DNA from: Rhodocyclaceae bacterium | GTDB taxonomy: Bacteria > Pseudomonadota > Gammaproteobacteria > Burkholderiales > Rhodocyclaceae | Reading direction: 5' to 3' | Assembly (NCBI GenBank): GCA_019455325.1 | Contig: JACFMQ010000001.1 | Location: forward strand, 445,071-509,070 | DNA length: 64,000 nt | Part shown: positions 39,749 to 48,265 of the stretch, piece by piece | Position numbering within the stretch: the stretch's first letter is position 1 | How the letters are laid out: each line of letters starts with the position of its first letter | The notes under the pieces: model-generated | Databases searched by the model: none | Told to the model about the DNA's origin: nothing | Seen by the model: only the letters and a program-made list of their open reading frames with translations | Program-made: the position numbers and the translations under genes

Positions 39749-42700
39749 TCATTCGCTCCCCGCGGCCGGCGGCGCCGGCTTCCGCCCGGCGCGCAGGCGT
39801 TCGATCAGGTCGTAGAACAGCGGCACGAAGAAAACCGCCAGCAGGGTCGCCACCAGCATGCCGCCGAGCACGCCGGTGCCGATCGAATGCCGGCTGCCGG
39901 CGCCGGCGCCGCTGGCCAGCGCCAGCGGCACGACGCCGAGGATGAAGGCCAGCGAGGTCATCAGGATCGGGCGGAAGCGCAGACGCGCGGCGCTCAACGC
40001 GGCGTCGAACGAAGACAGCCCGCGCGCGCGTTCGAGCACGGCGAATTCGACGATCAGGATGGCGTTCTTGGCCGAGAGCGCGACCAGCGTGAGCAGGCCG
40101 ATCTGGAAATAGACGTCGCTGGCGATGCCGCGCAGGGCGATCGCCAGATAGGCGCCGAACAGCCCGAAGGGCACGGCCAGCAGGACGCCGAACGGCAGCG
40201 ACCATTTTTCGTACTGCGCGGCGAGAATGAGGAAGACCATGAGCAGGCCGGCGCCGAAGATCAGCGCCGTGCTGCCGCCGCTCTCCTTCTCTTCCAGCGA
40301 CTGCCCGCCCCACTGGTAGGCCATGCCCGGCGGCAGTTCGGCGACGGCGGTCTCTTCGAGCGCCCGCATCGCCTCGCCGGAGCTGCGGCCGGGCGCCGGC
40401 ACGGCGTTGATCGTCGCCGACGGAAAGCCGTTGAAGCGGGTGATCGCCGCCGGGCCGCTGCTGTAGTCGACGCGGACCAGCGACTTGAGCGGCACCATGT
40501 GCCCCTGGTTCGAGCGGACGAAGACGTTCTCGATGTCCCCCGGCCGCGAGCGGTATTCCGGCTCGGCCTGCATGGTCACGCGGAAGACCTTGCCGAACTT
40601 GCTGAAGTCGTCGACGTAGGCCGTGCCGAAGAGCGGCTGCAGGCTGCCGAACAGGCCGGACAGCGGCACGCCGAGGGAATGCGCCTTCTCGCGGTCGACG
40701 TCGAGGTAGAGCTGCGGCGAGGCGCCGCGCAGTTGCGTGCTCAGGCCGGCCAGCTCCGGGCGGCGGCCGGCCTTGGCGATGAATTCCTGCGTCGCGCCGG
40801 CAAGCGGCCCGGCACCGCCCTCGCCGCGATTCTGGATGATGAATTCGAGGCCCCCGGTCGTTCCCAGGCCGGGAATCGACGGCGGATTGAAGGCCAGCAC
40901 CATGGCCTCGCGCACGCCGGCGAAAACGCCGTAGAGATCGCCCAGGACCGCATACGCATGCTGCGATGCGTCCCTGCGCTCGTCCCAGTCGCGCAGCATG
41001 ATGAAGTAGGTAGCGGCGCTGGAAACGATCCGGCCTTCGAGCAGGCTGAAGCCGGTGAAGGAGATGACGTCGCGCACCGCCGGATGCGCGCGCACGCCGG
41101 CCTCGACCTCCCGGCTGACCTCCGCGGTCCGGCCCAGGCTGGCGCCGTCCGGCAGGAAGGCGGCGGCGATCAGATAGCCCTGGTCCTCGCCGGGCACGAA
41201 GGCGGTCGGCATGGCCTTGAACAGGCCGAAGGTGGCCAGGCCGACGATGCCGTAGATCAGCAGCCCGCCGGCGGTGCGCTTCATCAGCCGGCGCGTGCCG
41301 CAGGCATAGCCCTCGGTCAGCGCCGCGAAGCGCCGGTTGAACCACTGGAAGAAGCGGGGTTTTTCGCCTGCCTCCGGTTTCAGCAGCAGGCCGGCCAGCG
41401 CCGGCGTCAGGGTCAGCGCGACGACGCCGGAGAGGACGACGGCGATGGCGATGGTGACGGCGAACTGGCGGTACAACTGGCCGGTGGTGCCGCCCATGAA
41501 GGCCACCGGAATGAACACCGAGCAGAGCACGAGAACGATGGCGATCACCGGGCCGGTGACTTCGTCCATCGCCTGCCGCGCCGCCTCCCTGGCGGAGAGG
41601 CCGGCCTCGCGCATCAGGCGCTCGACGTTCTCGACGACGACGATGGCGTCGTCGACGACGATGCCGATGGCCAGCACCATGCCGAACAGGGTCAGGGTGT
41701 TGATGCTGTAGCCGAGCAGGTACATGCCGGCGAAGGCGCCGAGCACCGAGACCGGCACCGCCAGCAGCGGAATCAGCGTCGCCCGCCAGTTCTGGAGAAA
41801 GAGGAAGACCACCAGCAGAACCAGCAGCAGCGCCTCGAAGAAGGTATGCACCACCTCGCGGATCGAGGCGTCGACGAAGCGGGTGCTGTCGAAGGGCACG
41901 GTGTAGGCGATGCCCGACGGAAAGCGCTGCGACAGTTCGCTCATGCGGGCGCGGACGTCGCGCGCGAGATCCAGGGCATTGGCCTTGGGCGACTGGTAGA
42001 TGGTGATCAGCGTCGCCGGCCTGCCGTTGAGCGCGCCGAGAAAATCGTAGCTGACGGCGCCGAGCTCGACCCGCGCCACGTCCTTGACGCGCACCCTGGC
42101 CTGGTTGTCGCCGGTGCGCACGACGATCTCCTCGAACTCCCGGGCCTCGGTCAGCCGTCCGCGGGTGGTCACCGGAAAGGTCAGTTCGACCGGCGCGCTG
42201 TTCGGCGGTGCGCCGATCTGGCCGACCGCGACCTGGGCGTTTTCCTGGCGCACGGCCTCGGCGATGTCCTCGGCCGAGATGCCCATCTGCGCCATGCGGT
42301 CCGGCTTCAGCCACAGGCGCATGGCGTAGTCGCGGGCGCCCATGATCTCGACCTTGCCGGCGCCGGGGATGCGCTTCAGCTCGTCGAGCAGGTTGAGGCT
42401 GGCGTAGTTGCTGACATAGACATCGTCGTGGCTGCCGTCCGGCGACTGCACGGCGATCACCATCAGCATGTTCGAACTGGATTTCTGCACCATCACGCCG
42501 TTCTGGCGGACGGCGGCGGGCATCTGCGCCAGCGCCAGGTTGACCCGGTTCTGCACGTCGCTCGCCGCGCGGTCGATGTCGGTGCCGATGGCGAAGCTGG
42601 CCGACAGCGACATGGTGCCGGTGGCCGAGCTGGTCGAGCTCATGTAGCGCATGCCCTCGGCGCCGTTGATCTGCTGCTCCAGCGGCGCGGCGACGGCCGA

Positions 42701-42877
42701 GGCGACGGTCTCGGCGCTGGCGCCGGGATAGGCCGCCGAGACCGAGACCGAGGGCGGGGCGATTTCCGGATACTGCGCGACCGGCAGGTTCTTCATCGCC
42801 AGCAGGCCGGCCAGCGTGATGACGATGGAAACGACGGCGGCGAAGATCGGCCGGTCGATGAAGAAGCGGGAGATCAT
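39749..42877 (-). CDS. RND efflux pump, inner-membrane subunit (HAE1/AcrB family)
   Basis: A 1042-residue proton-driven multidrug-type exporter of standard length. It begins MISRFFIDRPIFAAVVSIV. The proton-relay residues are visible as the Asp pair in GIVVDDAIVVVENVERL and the Lys in ALSAKNAILIVEF. It should take substrates from the periplasm or inner-membrane leaflet and pass them to the channel. The gene lies between adaptor (13 bp upstream) and channel. In this locus the product or a precursor of the NRPS-PKS is the likely cargo, but such pumps are often broad. Confidence 0.97.
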   Translation of the reverse strand: MISRFFIDRPIFAAVVSIVITLAGLLAMKNLPVAQYPEIAPPSVSVSAAYPGASAETVASAVAAPLEQQINGAEGMRYMSSTSSATGTMSLSASFAIGTDIDRAASDVQNRVNLALAQMPAAVRQNGVMVQKSSSNMLMVIAVQSPDGSHDDVYVSNYASLNLLDELKRIPGAGKVEIMGARDYAMRLWLKPDRMAQMGISAEDIAEAVRQENAQVAVGQIGAPPNSAPVELTFPVTTRGRLTEAREFEEIVVRTGDNQARVRVKDVARVELGAVSYDFLGALNGRPATLITIYQSPKANALDLARDVRARMSELSQRFPSGIAYTVPFDSTRFVDASIREVVHTFFEALLLVLLVVFLFLQNWRATLIPLLAVPVSVLGAFAGMYLLGYSINTLTLFGMVLAIGIVVDDAIVVVENVERLMREAGLSAREAARQAMDEVTGPVIAIVLVLCSVFIPVAFMGGTTGQLYRQFAVTIAIAVVLSGVVALTLTPALAGLLLKPEAGEKPRFFQWFNRRFAALTEGYACGTRRLMKRTAGGLLIYGIVGLATFGLFKAMPTAFVPGEDQGYLIAAAFLPDGASLGRTAEVSREVEAGVRAHPAVRDVISFTGFSLLEGRIVSSAATYFIMLRDWDERRDASQHAYAVLGDLYGVFAGVREAMVLAFNPPSIPGLGTTGGLEFIIQNRGEGGAGPLAGATQEFIAKAGRRPELAGLSTQLRGASPQLYLDVDREKAHSLGVPLSGLFGSLQPLFGTAYVDDFSKFGKVFRVTMQAEPEYRSRPGDIENVFVRSNQGHMVPLKSLVRVDYSSGPAAITRFNGFPSATINAVPAPGRSSGEAMRALEETAVAELPPGMAYQWGGQSLEEKESGGSTALIFGAGLLMVFLILAAQYEKWSLPFGVLLAVPFGLFGAYLAIALRGIASDVYFQIGLLTLVALSAKNAILIVEFAVLERARGLSSFDAALSAARLRFRPILMTSLAFILGVVPLALASGAGAGSRHSIGTGVLGGMLVATLLAVFFVPLFYDLIERLRAGRKPAPPAAGSE

Positions 42878-42890
42878 CGCCGGCCCGCCC

Positions 42891-44039
42891 CTACTTCGGC
42901 GGCTCCGCGGCGCCGGCGTCGCCGGCCACGCGCAGCGCGCTGCCCGGCTGCACCTTGACGACGCCGCCGACGACGATCCGCTCCCCGCCCTTCAGGCCGG
43001 CGTTGATGAACCACTGGTCTTCGTGCCAGTCGCCGACCTCGACCGGCCTTCTTTCGGCCCGGTCGCCGGCGCCGACGACATAGACGAACTTGCCGGCCTC
43101 GCCCTGCATCACCGCCCGCTGCGGCACCAGGATCGCGCCCGGCCGCCACGCACCGAGCAGGCGCACGCGCACGAACTGGCCGGGGCGCACGATCAGGTCG
43201 GGATTGGGAAAGCTGGCCCGGATGGCATAGGCGCCGGTGCGGGCATCGACCGAGGGCGCCGCGAAATTGATCTTGCCCCGCGTGCTCAGCGTGCGCCCGT
43301 CGCCGAGCACCATTTCCACGTCGAAATCGAAGTTCTCCGGAAAACGCAGGCGCCCGCCGAGGATGTCGTCGTTGAAGCGCAGCCACTCGTTTTCCGAGGT
43401 GCTGAAATTCACCCAGATCGGGTCGACCTGGGCGACCGTGGTCAACAGGCTGGCGGCCCCCGGCGTGACGTAGCTGCCCTCGGCGATGTTGGCGCGGGAG
43501 ACGAGCCCCTTGAGCGGGGACTTGATGTAGGCGTACGAAAGATTCATCGTCGCCTTCGTATGCTCCGCCCGGCTCATGGCCAGCGCCGCCGCGGCCGCCT
43601 GTTCGGCGGCGACGGCGTCCTCGACGTCCTTCTGGCTGACGGCATTCTCGGCGAGCAGGGCCTGCAGGCGCTCGCGCGTGCGCCGGGTCTTTGCCAGCCC
43701 GTTCTCCTTCTCCGCGAGCGCGGCGGCGGCGCCGTCGGCCACGGCCTGCAGGGGACGCGGATCGATGCGGAAGAGCGGATCGCCCTCGCGCACGATGCCC
43801 CCCTCGCTAAAGAACTTCTTCTCCAGATAGCCTTCGACCTGGGCGCGGATCTCGACCAGCCGCGAACTTTCGGTCTGCGCCGCATAGAGGAAGGCGACCG
43901 GCACGTCGCCGGGCGAAACCGCCTGCACGGTCACTTCCACCGGCGCCGGCGCCGCCGCCTGCTGGCCGGGACCGCAGGCGGCGAGCAGGGCCGCGGCGAG
44001 CAGGCCGGCCTTCGAAATCCACGCATCGCGCATCTTCAT
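42891..44039 (-). CDS. RND periplasmic adaptor lipoprotein (AcrA family)
   Basis: A 382-residue membrane-fusion protein. Lipobox LLAAC gives lipidated Cys22. The barrel-sandwich halves (EIRAQVEGYLEKKFFSEGG and AYIKSPLKGLVSRANIAEG) flank an alpha-helical hairpin rich in Ala/Glu at about 100-150. It links the RND pump and outer-membrane channel in the periplasm. It starts 36 bp after the SPFH gene in the same operon. Confidence 0.95.
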   Translation of the reverse strand: MKMRDAWISKAGLLAAALLAACGPGQQAAAPAPVEVTVQAVSPGDVPVAFLYAAQTESSRLVEIRAQVEGYLEKKFFSEGGIVREGDPLFRIDPRPLQAVADGAAAALAEKENGLAKTRRTRERLQALLAENAVSQKDVEDAVAAEQAAAAALAMSRAEHTKATMNLSYAYIKSPLKGLVSRANIAEGSYVTPGAASLLTTVAQVDPIWVNFSTSENEWLRFNDDILGGRLRFPENFDFDVEMVLGDGRTLSTRGKINFAAPSVDARTGAYAIRASFPNPDLIVRPGQFVRVRLLGAWRPGAILVPQRAVMQGEAGKFVYVVGAGDRAERRPVEVGDWHEDQWFINAGLKGGERIVVGGVVKVQPGSALRVAGDAGAAEPPK

Positions 44040-44075
44040 TCCCGCCCCCCATGCCCCGGCGCCATTCGCGCCGCG

Positions 44076-45065
44076 TCAGTCCCCGGCCGCCGCCTTCTTC
44101 CTGGCCGCCGCCACGCTGGCCGCCGCCGCATCGCCCAGATTGCGGTCATCGGTATTGAGGATCAGCGGCAATCCGTTCTTGGCGTTGCCGATCACCACCA
44201 CCTTGGCGTTCGGCGACTTGGCCAGATCCAGCGTCGCCTCGATGCCGCGCCAGCGCAGGTAGGAATCGGACATGCCGTTGCTGACGATTTCCTGGAAGTT
44301 GCGGATGCCCACCGCCTCGATGCGCTTGCGCTCGGCCTCCTTCTGCTCGCGCTGCACGCGGAAGGTGAATTCTTCCATCTCGTGGTACATCGCGTTCTTG
44401 CGCACGATCGCTTCCTGCACGCCGGGCGGCAGGACCATGCCGCGGATCAGGATGTCCTCGAAATGCAGCCATTCCCCGTCGCGCAGGCCCGGCGCGCCGA
44501 ACTGTTCGGCCAGGTCGTAGCGTATGGATTCGAGAATCTGGTTCTGTATCCTCAGCCGGCGCTCGGTATAGACCTCGTCCGGCTGGTAGACCGCGATGAT
44601 GTCGCGGGTGCGCGCGCCGACCGTCGGCGCCAGCATGGTCTCGGCATAGTCCGGGCCGACGTACTTGTGCAGCTCCGGCACGGATTCCGGCAGCGCGCGA
44701 TAGCGCCAGACGAGGTTGAGGGTGATCTTCAGCCCGTCGGACGACAGCACGTCGATGTCCCGCTCCGTCTTCTGCAGGCGCACGTCATAGACGTGCAGGA
44801 CGTCCCACGGCAGCGTCAGGCGGAACCCCTCCGGGTACGCCCGATCGAGCACCGTGCCGCCGCCGAAGCGCTTCCAGAGAACGCCGACGTGGCCGGCCGG
44901 AATGGTGTGATAGATGAAGGGCCACAGGAAGATCACGCCGAGCGTGAAGAAGAACAGGCCGAGGAAGAATTCGAAGCGGTACCTGGCAAGGCGCGCCACG
45001 CACCAGTCCCGGACCCCGGCCAGCCGGCCGGAACGGACCGTGCCGGCATTCATGGGTTCATCCAT
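44076..45065 (-). CDS. SPFH/Band 7 (prohibitin-like) membrane protein
   Basis: A 329-residue protein with a single N-terminal membrane helix (about 33-53, FFLGLFFFTLGVIFLWPFIY) and then an SPFH domain (GHVGVLWKRFGGGTVLDRAYPEG, LSSDGLKITLNLVWRYR). A charged coiled-coil segment follows (VQREQKEAERKRIEAV). SPFH proteins form large rings and organise membrane regions or proteases. A GGAGA site lies 8 nt before the ATG at 45065, which overlaps the ABC transporter stop by 8 bp, so translation is coupled. Its place between two exporters suggests it scaffolds export at the membrane; this is inference. Confidence 0.87.
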   Translation of the reverse strand: MDEPMNAGTVRSGRLAGVRDWCVARLARYRFEFFLGLFFFTLGVIFLWPFIYHTIPAGHVGVLWKRFGGGTVLDRAYPEGFRLTLPWDVLHVYDVRLQKTERDIDVLSSDGLKITLNLVWRYRALPESVPELHKYVGPDYAETMLAPTVGARTRDIIAVYQPDEVYTERRLRIQNQILESIRYDLAEQFGAPGLRDGEWLHFEDILIRGMVLPPGVQEAIVRKNAMYHEMEEFTFRVQREQKEAERKRIEAVGIRNFQEIVSNGMSDSYLRWRGIEATLDLAKSPNAKVVVIGNAKNGLPLILNTDDRNLGDAAAASVAAARKKAAAGD

Positions 45066-46701
45066 TCGCTTGCTTCTCCGTCAAATCCATCAACTGCCCT
45101 TCTTCCATGTGCAGGCGCCGGTCGGCGAGGTGGAAGAAGCGATCGTCGTGGGTGACTGCGATCACCGTCCTGCCCTCGGCCTTCAGGCGCGGCAGCAGAA
45201 CGTCGTAGAACTTGCGCCGGAAATGCGGATCCTGATCGGCCGCCCATTCGTCGAGGACGATCAGCGGCTTGTTCTCCAGGATCGCGCCGATCAGCGCCAG
45301 GCGCTTGCGCTGCCCCGACGAGAGGTCGATGGAGGTAAAGGCGCCGTCGACGATCGCCGTCTTGTCCCGCACCTCCATCTCGGCCAGCCAGGCGTCGAGT
45401 ACCTCGCGCGCCGGCAGATCGACCCCGTAGAACTTGCGGAACAGATGGAAGTCGGAGAAGACCGCGCAGAAATTCTCGCGGAACGCCTGCGCATCGCCGT
45501 CGCCGAGCGGCACGCCATTGACCAGCAGGGTGCCGGACTGCGGCCGGTAGAGGCCGGTCATCAGCTTGATCAGCGTCGATTTCCCGGACCCGTTGCCGCC
45601 GGTGACGAAGACGATTTCGCCGGCCTTGAGGGTCAGGTCGATCGGCCCCACGGCGAACGACGCGCCGTCCGCCGCATACGAAAAGACGACGCGGCGCAGT
45701 TCGAGGGTGGAGAGCGGCGCCGACATGCCGTGCGCGGCCGGCGCCGCCGCATCCGGCGCCTCCTCGCGGGTGATGGCGAGGAACTGCTCCTCCATGCCGT
45801 GCAGGTTTTCGGCGGCGGCGTTGGCCACCGCCACCTGCGGCACCGTCGCCACCAGCGTCGAGATCGGGCCGATCAGGAAGATGACGGTGGTCATCGACTT
45901 CACGATCCCTTCGGAATACTGCTCCCCGAACGTCGGCGTGACGAAGACCAGGATGCCGAGCAGCAGCAGGAAGCTCACCTGGGCGAAGACGAAATTGGTG
46001 TTGAGCGCGAGCAGCGCCGTCGTCCGGTAATCCGCCGTGCGGCGGGATACCGCCACCGCGTCGGCGAGCACCGCCGCCGCCCGCCGGCCGGAGAGCTTCA
46101 CTTCCTTGAAGCCGTCGAGCATGCCGTTGACCAGGTCGTGCAGGTGGCTTTCCTCGCGCGATGCCTGATGCAGCGCCACGCCCACGTGCTGCATCTTGTT
46201 CAGGTAGATGCGCGCGGCCACCGTCATGAAGAAGGTCGAGAAGAGCAGGGACACCAGCGAGATGGTCGCCAGGTAGATGCTGGCGAAGAAGATCAGCACC
46301 GCCGCCTGCGCGGCCACCACCAGGCCGCTGGTGGTCTGCGAAATGGTCTGCGTGTCGGAGCTGATGGCCGAGAATATGCGGCCGCGCCCGATGTGCTCGA
46401 CCGCCTCCAGCTCGCACATCTTCAGGCGGCCGATCAGGCGCTCGCGGTAGCGGTGCACCAGGCTTTCGATTTCGGAGGCCGTGGTCCGCAGCACGTAGCG
46501 CTGGGAATAGATGTAGCTGACGAGGAAGAACAGGAACAGCAGGGCCGGGGCGACTTCCGTGCGACCCTCCTTGATGTGTCCGGCCGCCGAATTGATCACC
46601 GCCAGCAGCGCGGCGTTGCTGATGCCGGCGACCGCCACCATCGCCCCCAGGCGACGCAGCGAAATCCGGTTCTCGGTAATGAGCAGATCGACGAGGCGCA
46701 T
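45058..46701 (-). CDS. Cyclic-peptide-type ABC exporter (SyrD/PvdE family)
   Basis: A 547-residue exporter with fused membrane (about 1-320) and ATPase (about 330-547) domains. Walker A is GGNGSGKST, the signature is LSSGQRKRL, and Walker B is PLIVLDEW. Length, fusion order and sequence fit the cyclic-peptide transporter family that exports lipopeptides and siderophore precursors across the inner membrane. It is the best candidate for moving the NRPS-PKS product into the periplasm, where the S12 protein and RND system act. Confidence 0.93.
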   Translation of the reverse strand: MRLVDLLITENRISLRRLGAMVAVAGISNAALLAVINSAAGHIKEGRTEVAPALLFLFFLVSYIYSQRYVLRTTASEIESLVHRYRERLIGRLKMCELEAVEHIGRGRIFSAISSDTQTISQTTSGLVVAAQAAVLIFFASIYLATISLVSLLFSTFFMTVAARIYLNKMQHVGVALHQASREESHLHDLVNGMLDGFKEVKLSGRRAAAVLADAVAVSRRTADYRTTALLALNTNFVFAQVSFLLLLGILVFVTPTFGEQYSEGIVKSMTTVIFLIGPISTLVATVPQVAVANAAAENLHGMEEQFLAITREEAPDAAAPAAHGMSAPLSTLELRRVVFSYAADGASFAVGPIDLTLKAGEIVFVTGGNGSGKSTLIKLMTGLYRPQSGTLLVNGVPLGDGDAQAFRENFCAVFSDFHLFRKFYGVDLPAREVLDAWLAEMEVRDKTAIVDGAFTSIDLSSGQRKRLALIGAILENKPLIVLDEWAADQDPHFRRKFYDVLLPRLKAEGRTVIAVTHDDRFFHLADRRLHMEEGQLMDLTEKQANG

Positions 46702-46724
46702 CGGCAGTCACCCGGCGCGGCGGT

Positions 46725-46904
46725 TCAATCCCGCCTCGCCCGCTCCTCGCCGGAACTGAAAATCAGCAGATAGAGCATGATCAGAAAGGGCGTCAGCATC
46801 ACGCTGAACAGCAGGCAGCGAAAGAAGCCGAGCCGGCTCCGCCGGCCGAGCACCGCGACCATCAGGCAGAGAAGCAGGTAGGAAACGATAGCGAAGGGGG
46901 CCAT
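46725..46904 (-). CDS. 59-residue membrane protein in the export operon
   Basis: A short frame starting MAPFAIVSYLLLCLMVAVLG with two hydrophobic segments (about 3-20 and 28-48) joined by a basic loop, ending in a charged tail. A GGGAG site lies 9 nt before the ATG, and the previous gene stops 16 bp upstream, so it looks real despite its size. It may be an accessory of the ABC exporter. No family is recognised. Confidence 0.7.
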   Translation of the reverse strand: MAPFAIVSYLLLCLMVAVLGRRSRLGFFRCLLFSVMLTPFLIMLYLLIFSSGEERARRD

Positions 46905-46920
46905 GCGTGCTCACTCCCGG

Positions 46921-47445
46921 TTACGGTGATTTCGGACGCAGGGGAATCGTCCCGTGCTCGACCACCTTGACGTCCTCGACGCATTCCTCGCCCGAGGTAT
47001 AGGTGCAGCGCACCACCGACACCCGGCCTTCCAGGCCGCGGCAGTCGCTCACCGACAACTGGTAGAAATACTGGGTGTCCTGGCGACCGATCTTGATGTT
47101 GTCGAAGCGCACGATCGCCGAGCCGGCCTCCAGGCCGGCGCGGGTCTTGAAGTCGATGCCGAACACCAGTTCCTCGATCGGCGCATTCGACGAATTGACG
47201 GCGCGGATCGACGGCGAGCAGTAGGTTCCGTTCGGGTTGTCGACCAGGCCGAAGACATAGGCCACCGGAATCATGACGAAGACCGGACCGCGCGCGCGCT
47301 CAACGCGGATGACCCGCTGCAGCGGCTGCGCCAGACCGCCATGCCCGGTCAGATGCTCCTTGGCGTCGGCGAGCGCCTCGCCCGTCGACAGGCCGGCGAC
47401 GAGCACGGCCATGCCCAGCCAGCCACCGCTTCTTCCGATCAGCAT
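46921..47445 (-). CDS. Secreted protein of unknown function, first gene of the export operon
   Basis: A 174-residue protein with a signal peptide (hydrophobic core about 8-20, cleavage near EALA at 26). The mature part has at least four Cys (in TYCSPS, VSDCRG, VRCTYT and EECVED), which may form disulphides in the periplasm, and otherwise looks like a beta-rich domain. It precedes the 59-residue protein by 16 bp. The longer open frame upstream lacks signal-peptide character, so the start is set at 47445. I do not recognise the family. Confidence 0.72.
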   Translation of the reverse strand: MLIGRSGGWLGMAVLVAGLSTGEALADAKEHLTGHGGLAQPLQRVIRVERARGPVFVMIPVAYVFGLVDNPNGTYCSPSIRAVNSSNAPIEELVFGIDFKTRAGLEAGSAIVRFDNIKIGRQDTQYFYQLSVSDCRGLEGRVSVVRCTYTSGEECVEDVKVVEHGTIPLRPKSP

Positions 47446-47517
47446 CGAATTCCCGAACCCCGATTTTGTATTTTTACCTGCCGGCCTGAAAAAGCCGGCC
47501 GCACGCCATCCGTCGAC

Positions 47518-47552
47518 AAAAAGGCCGGCCAACCCCTGCGGGATGGCCAGCC
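47518..47552 (-). terminator. Intrinsic terminator after the DUF697 gene
   Basis: On the minus strand GGCTGGCC pairs with GGCCGGCC (one G-U pair) across a 14-nt loop and is followed by TTTTT. It lies 22 bp past the DUF697 stop and separates that gene from the export operon. Confidence 0.72.
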
Positions 47553-47573
47553 ACGATCTGTGCGCCGGGTCGA

Positions 47574-48104
47574 TCAGGCCGCTTTTTGCGGCTCGGACTC
47601 GGCCTTCGCCTTTTCGTATTCGGCGACGAAATACGCGCGCATCTTGTCGGCGTCGAAGTTGAGGAAGGTGCCGCCGGCCGCCAGATGCGTCACGAAAACC
47701 CGGCCGATGGCATAGGTGGCCGCGGAATAGACGCTCGGCACGGCGGCGATGCCGACCAGCGGGCCGACCACCGGGATGGCCTTGACCAGGGACCCGAGAG
47801 CGCCGCCGACGCTGGTCGAAACCACCGAACCGAGCAGGCTGGACACCGTGCTCTTGACGCCGTTTTCGCGGAAGGGAACCTGATAGAGATCGGACAGCTT
47901 GGACAGCATGCGCAACTGCACCGCCACCAGCGCCGCCATGTCGATGAACGGCATCGGCAGCAGGCCTGCGCCCGCGGACCACGGCACGTAGCTCTTCACC
48001 AGCGCCATCGCGTGCTGCTCGCGCGTCAGCTCGGGGAGAACAGGGTCGGACGCGGCAACGGACGGGTCTGCTGCTGCGGTATTCTCGATTGTAGCTTGAG
48101 TCAT
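47574..48104 (-). CDS. Second DUF697 domain protein
   Basis: A 176-residue protein. After a 30-residue disordered start, it has the DUF697 domain: YVPWSAGAGLLPMPFIDMAAL, LRMLSKLSDLYQVPFREN, a Gly/Ser/Val-rich hydrophobic stretch at about 88-125, and VFVTHLAAGGTFLNFDADKM. GGAGG lies 5 nt before the ATG. It resembles the C-terminal half of the ParA-linked protein at 36783-37535 but lacks its Pro-rich arm. DUF697 proteins associate with membranes; their function is poorly known. Confidence 0.85.
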   Translation of the reverse strand: MTQATIENTAAADPSVAASDPVLPELTREQHAMALVKSYVPWSAGAGLLPMPFIDMAALVAVQLRMLSKLSDLYQVPFRENGVKSTVSSLLGSVVSTSVGGALGSLVKAIPVVGPLVGIAAVPSVYSAATYAIGRVFVTHLAAGGTFLNFDADKMRAYFVAEYEKAKAESEPQKAA

Positions 48105-48265
48105 GAGCACCTCCAGATTTGAACGGTCGCCTGTCTTCCGCTTCCGGAGACGGCAGGCCAGCACACAACGAATCGCGCCAGCGGGATCTTCCGATGAGTA
48201 CCGGCCCCCGCTGGCAACAGGCATAGGCAAATGCCGACTGCAATTGCTATAGTACAACCCGGCAT

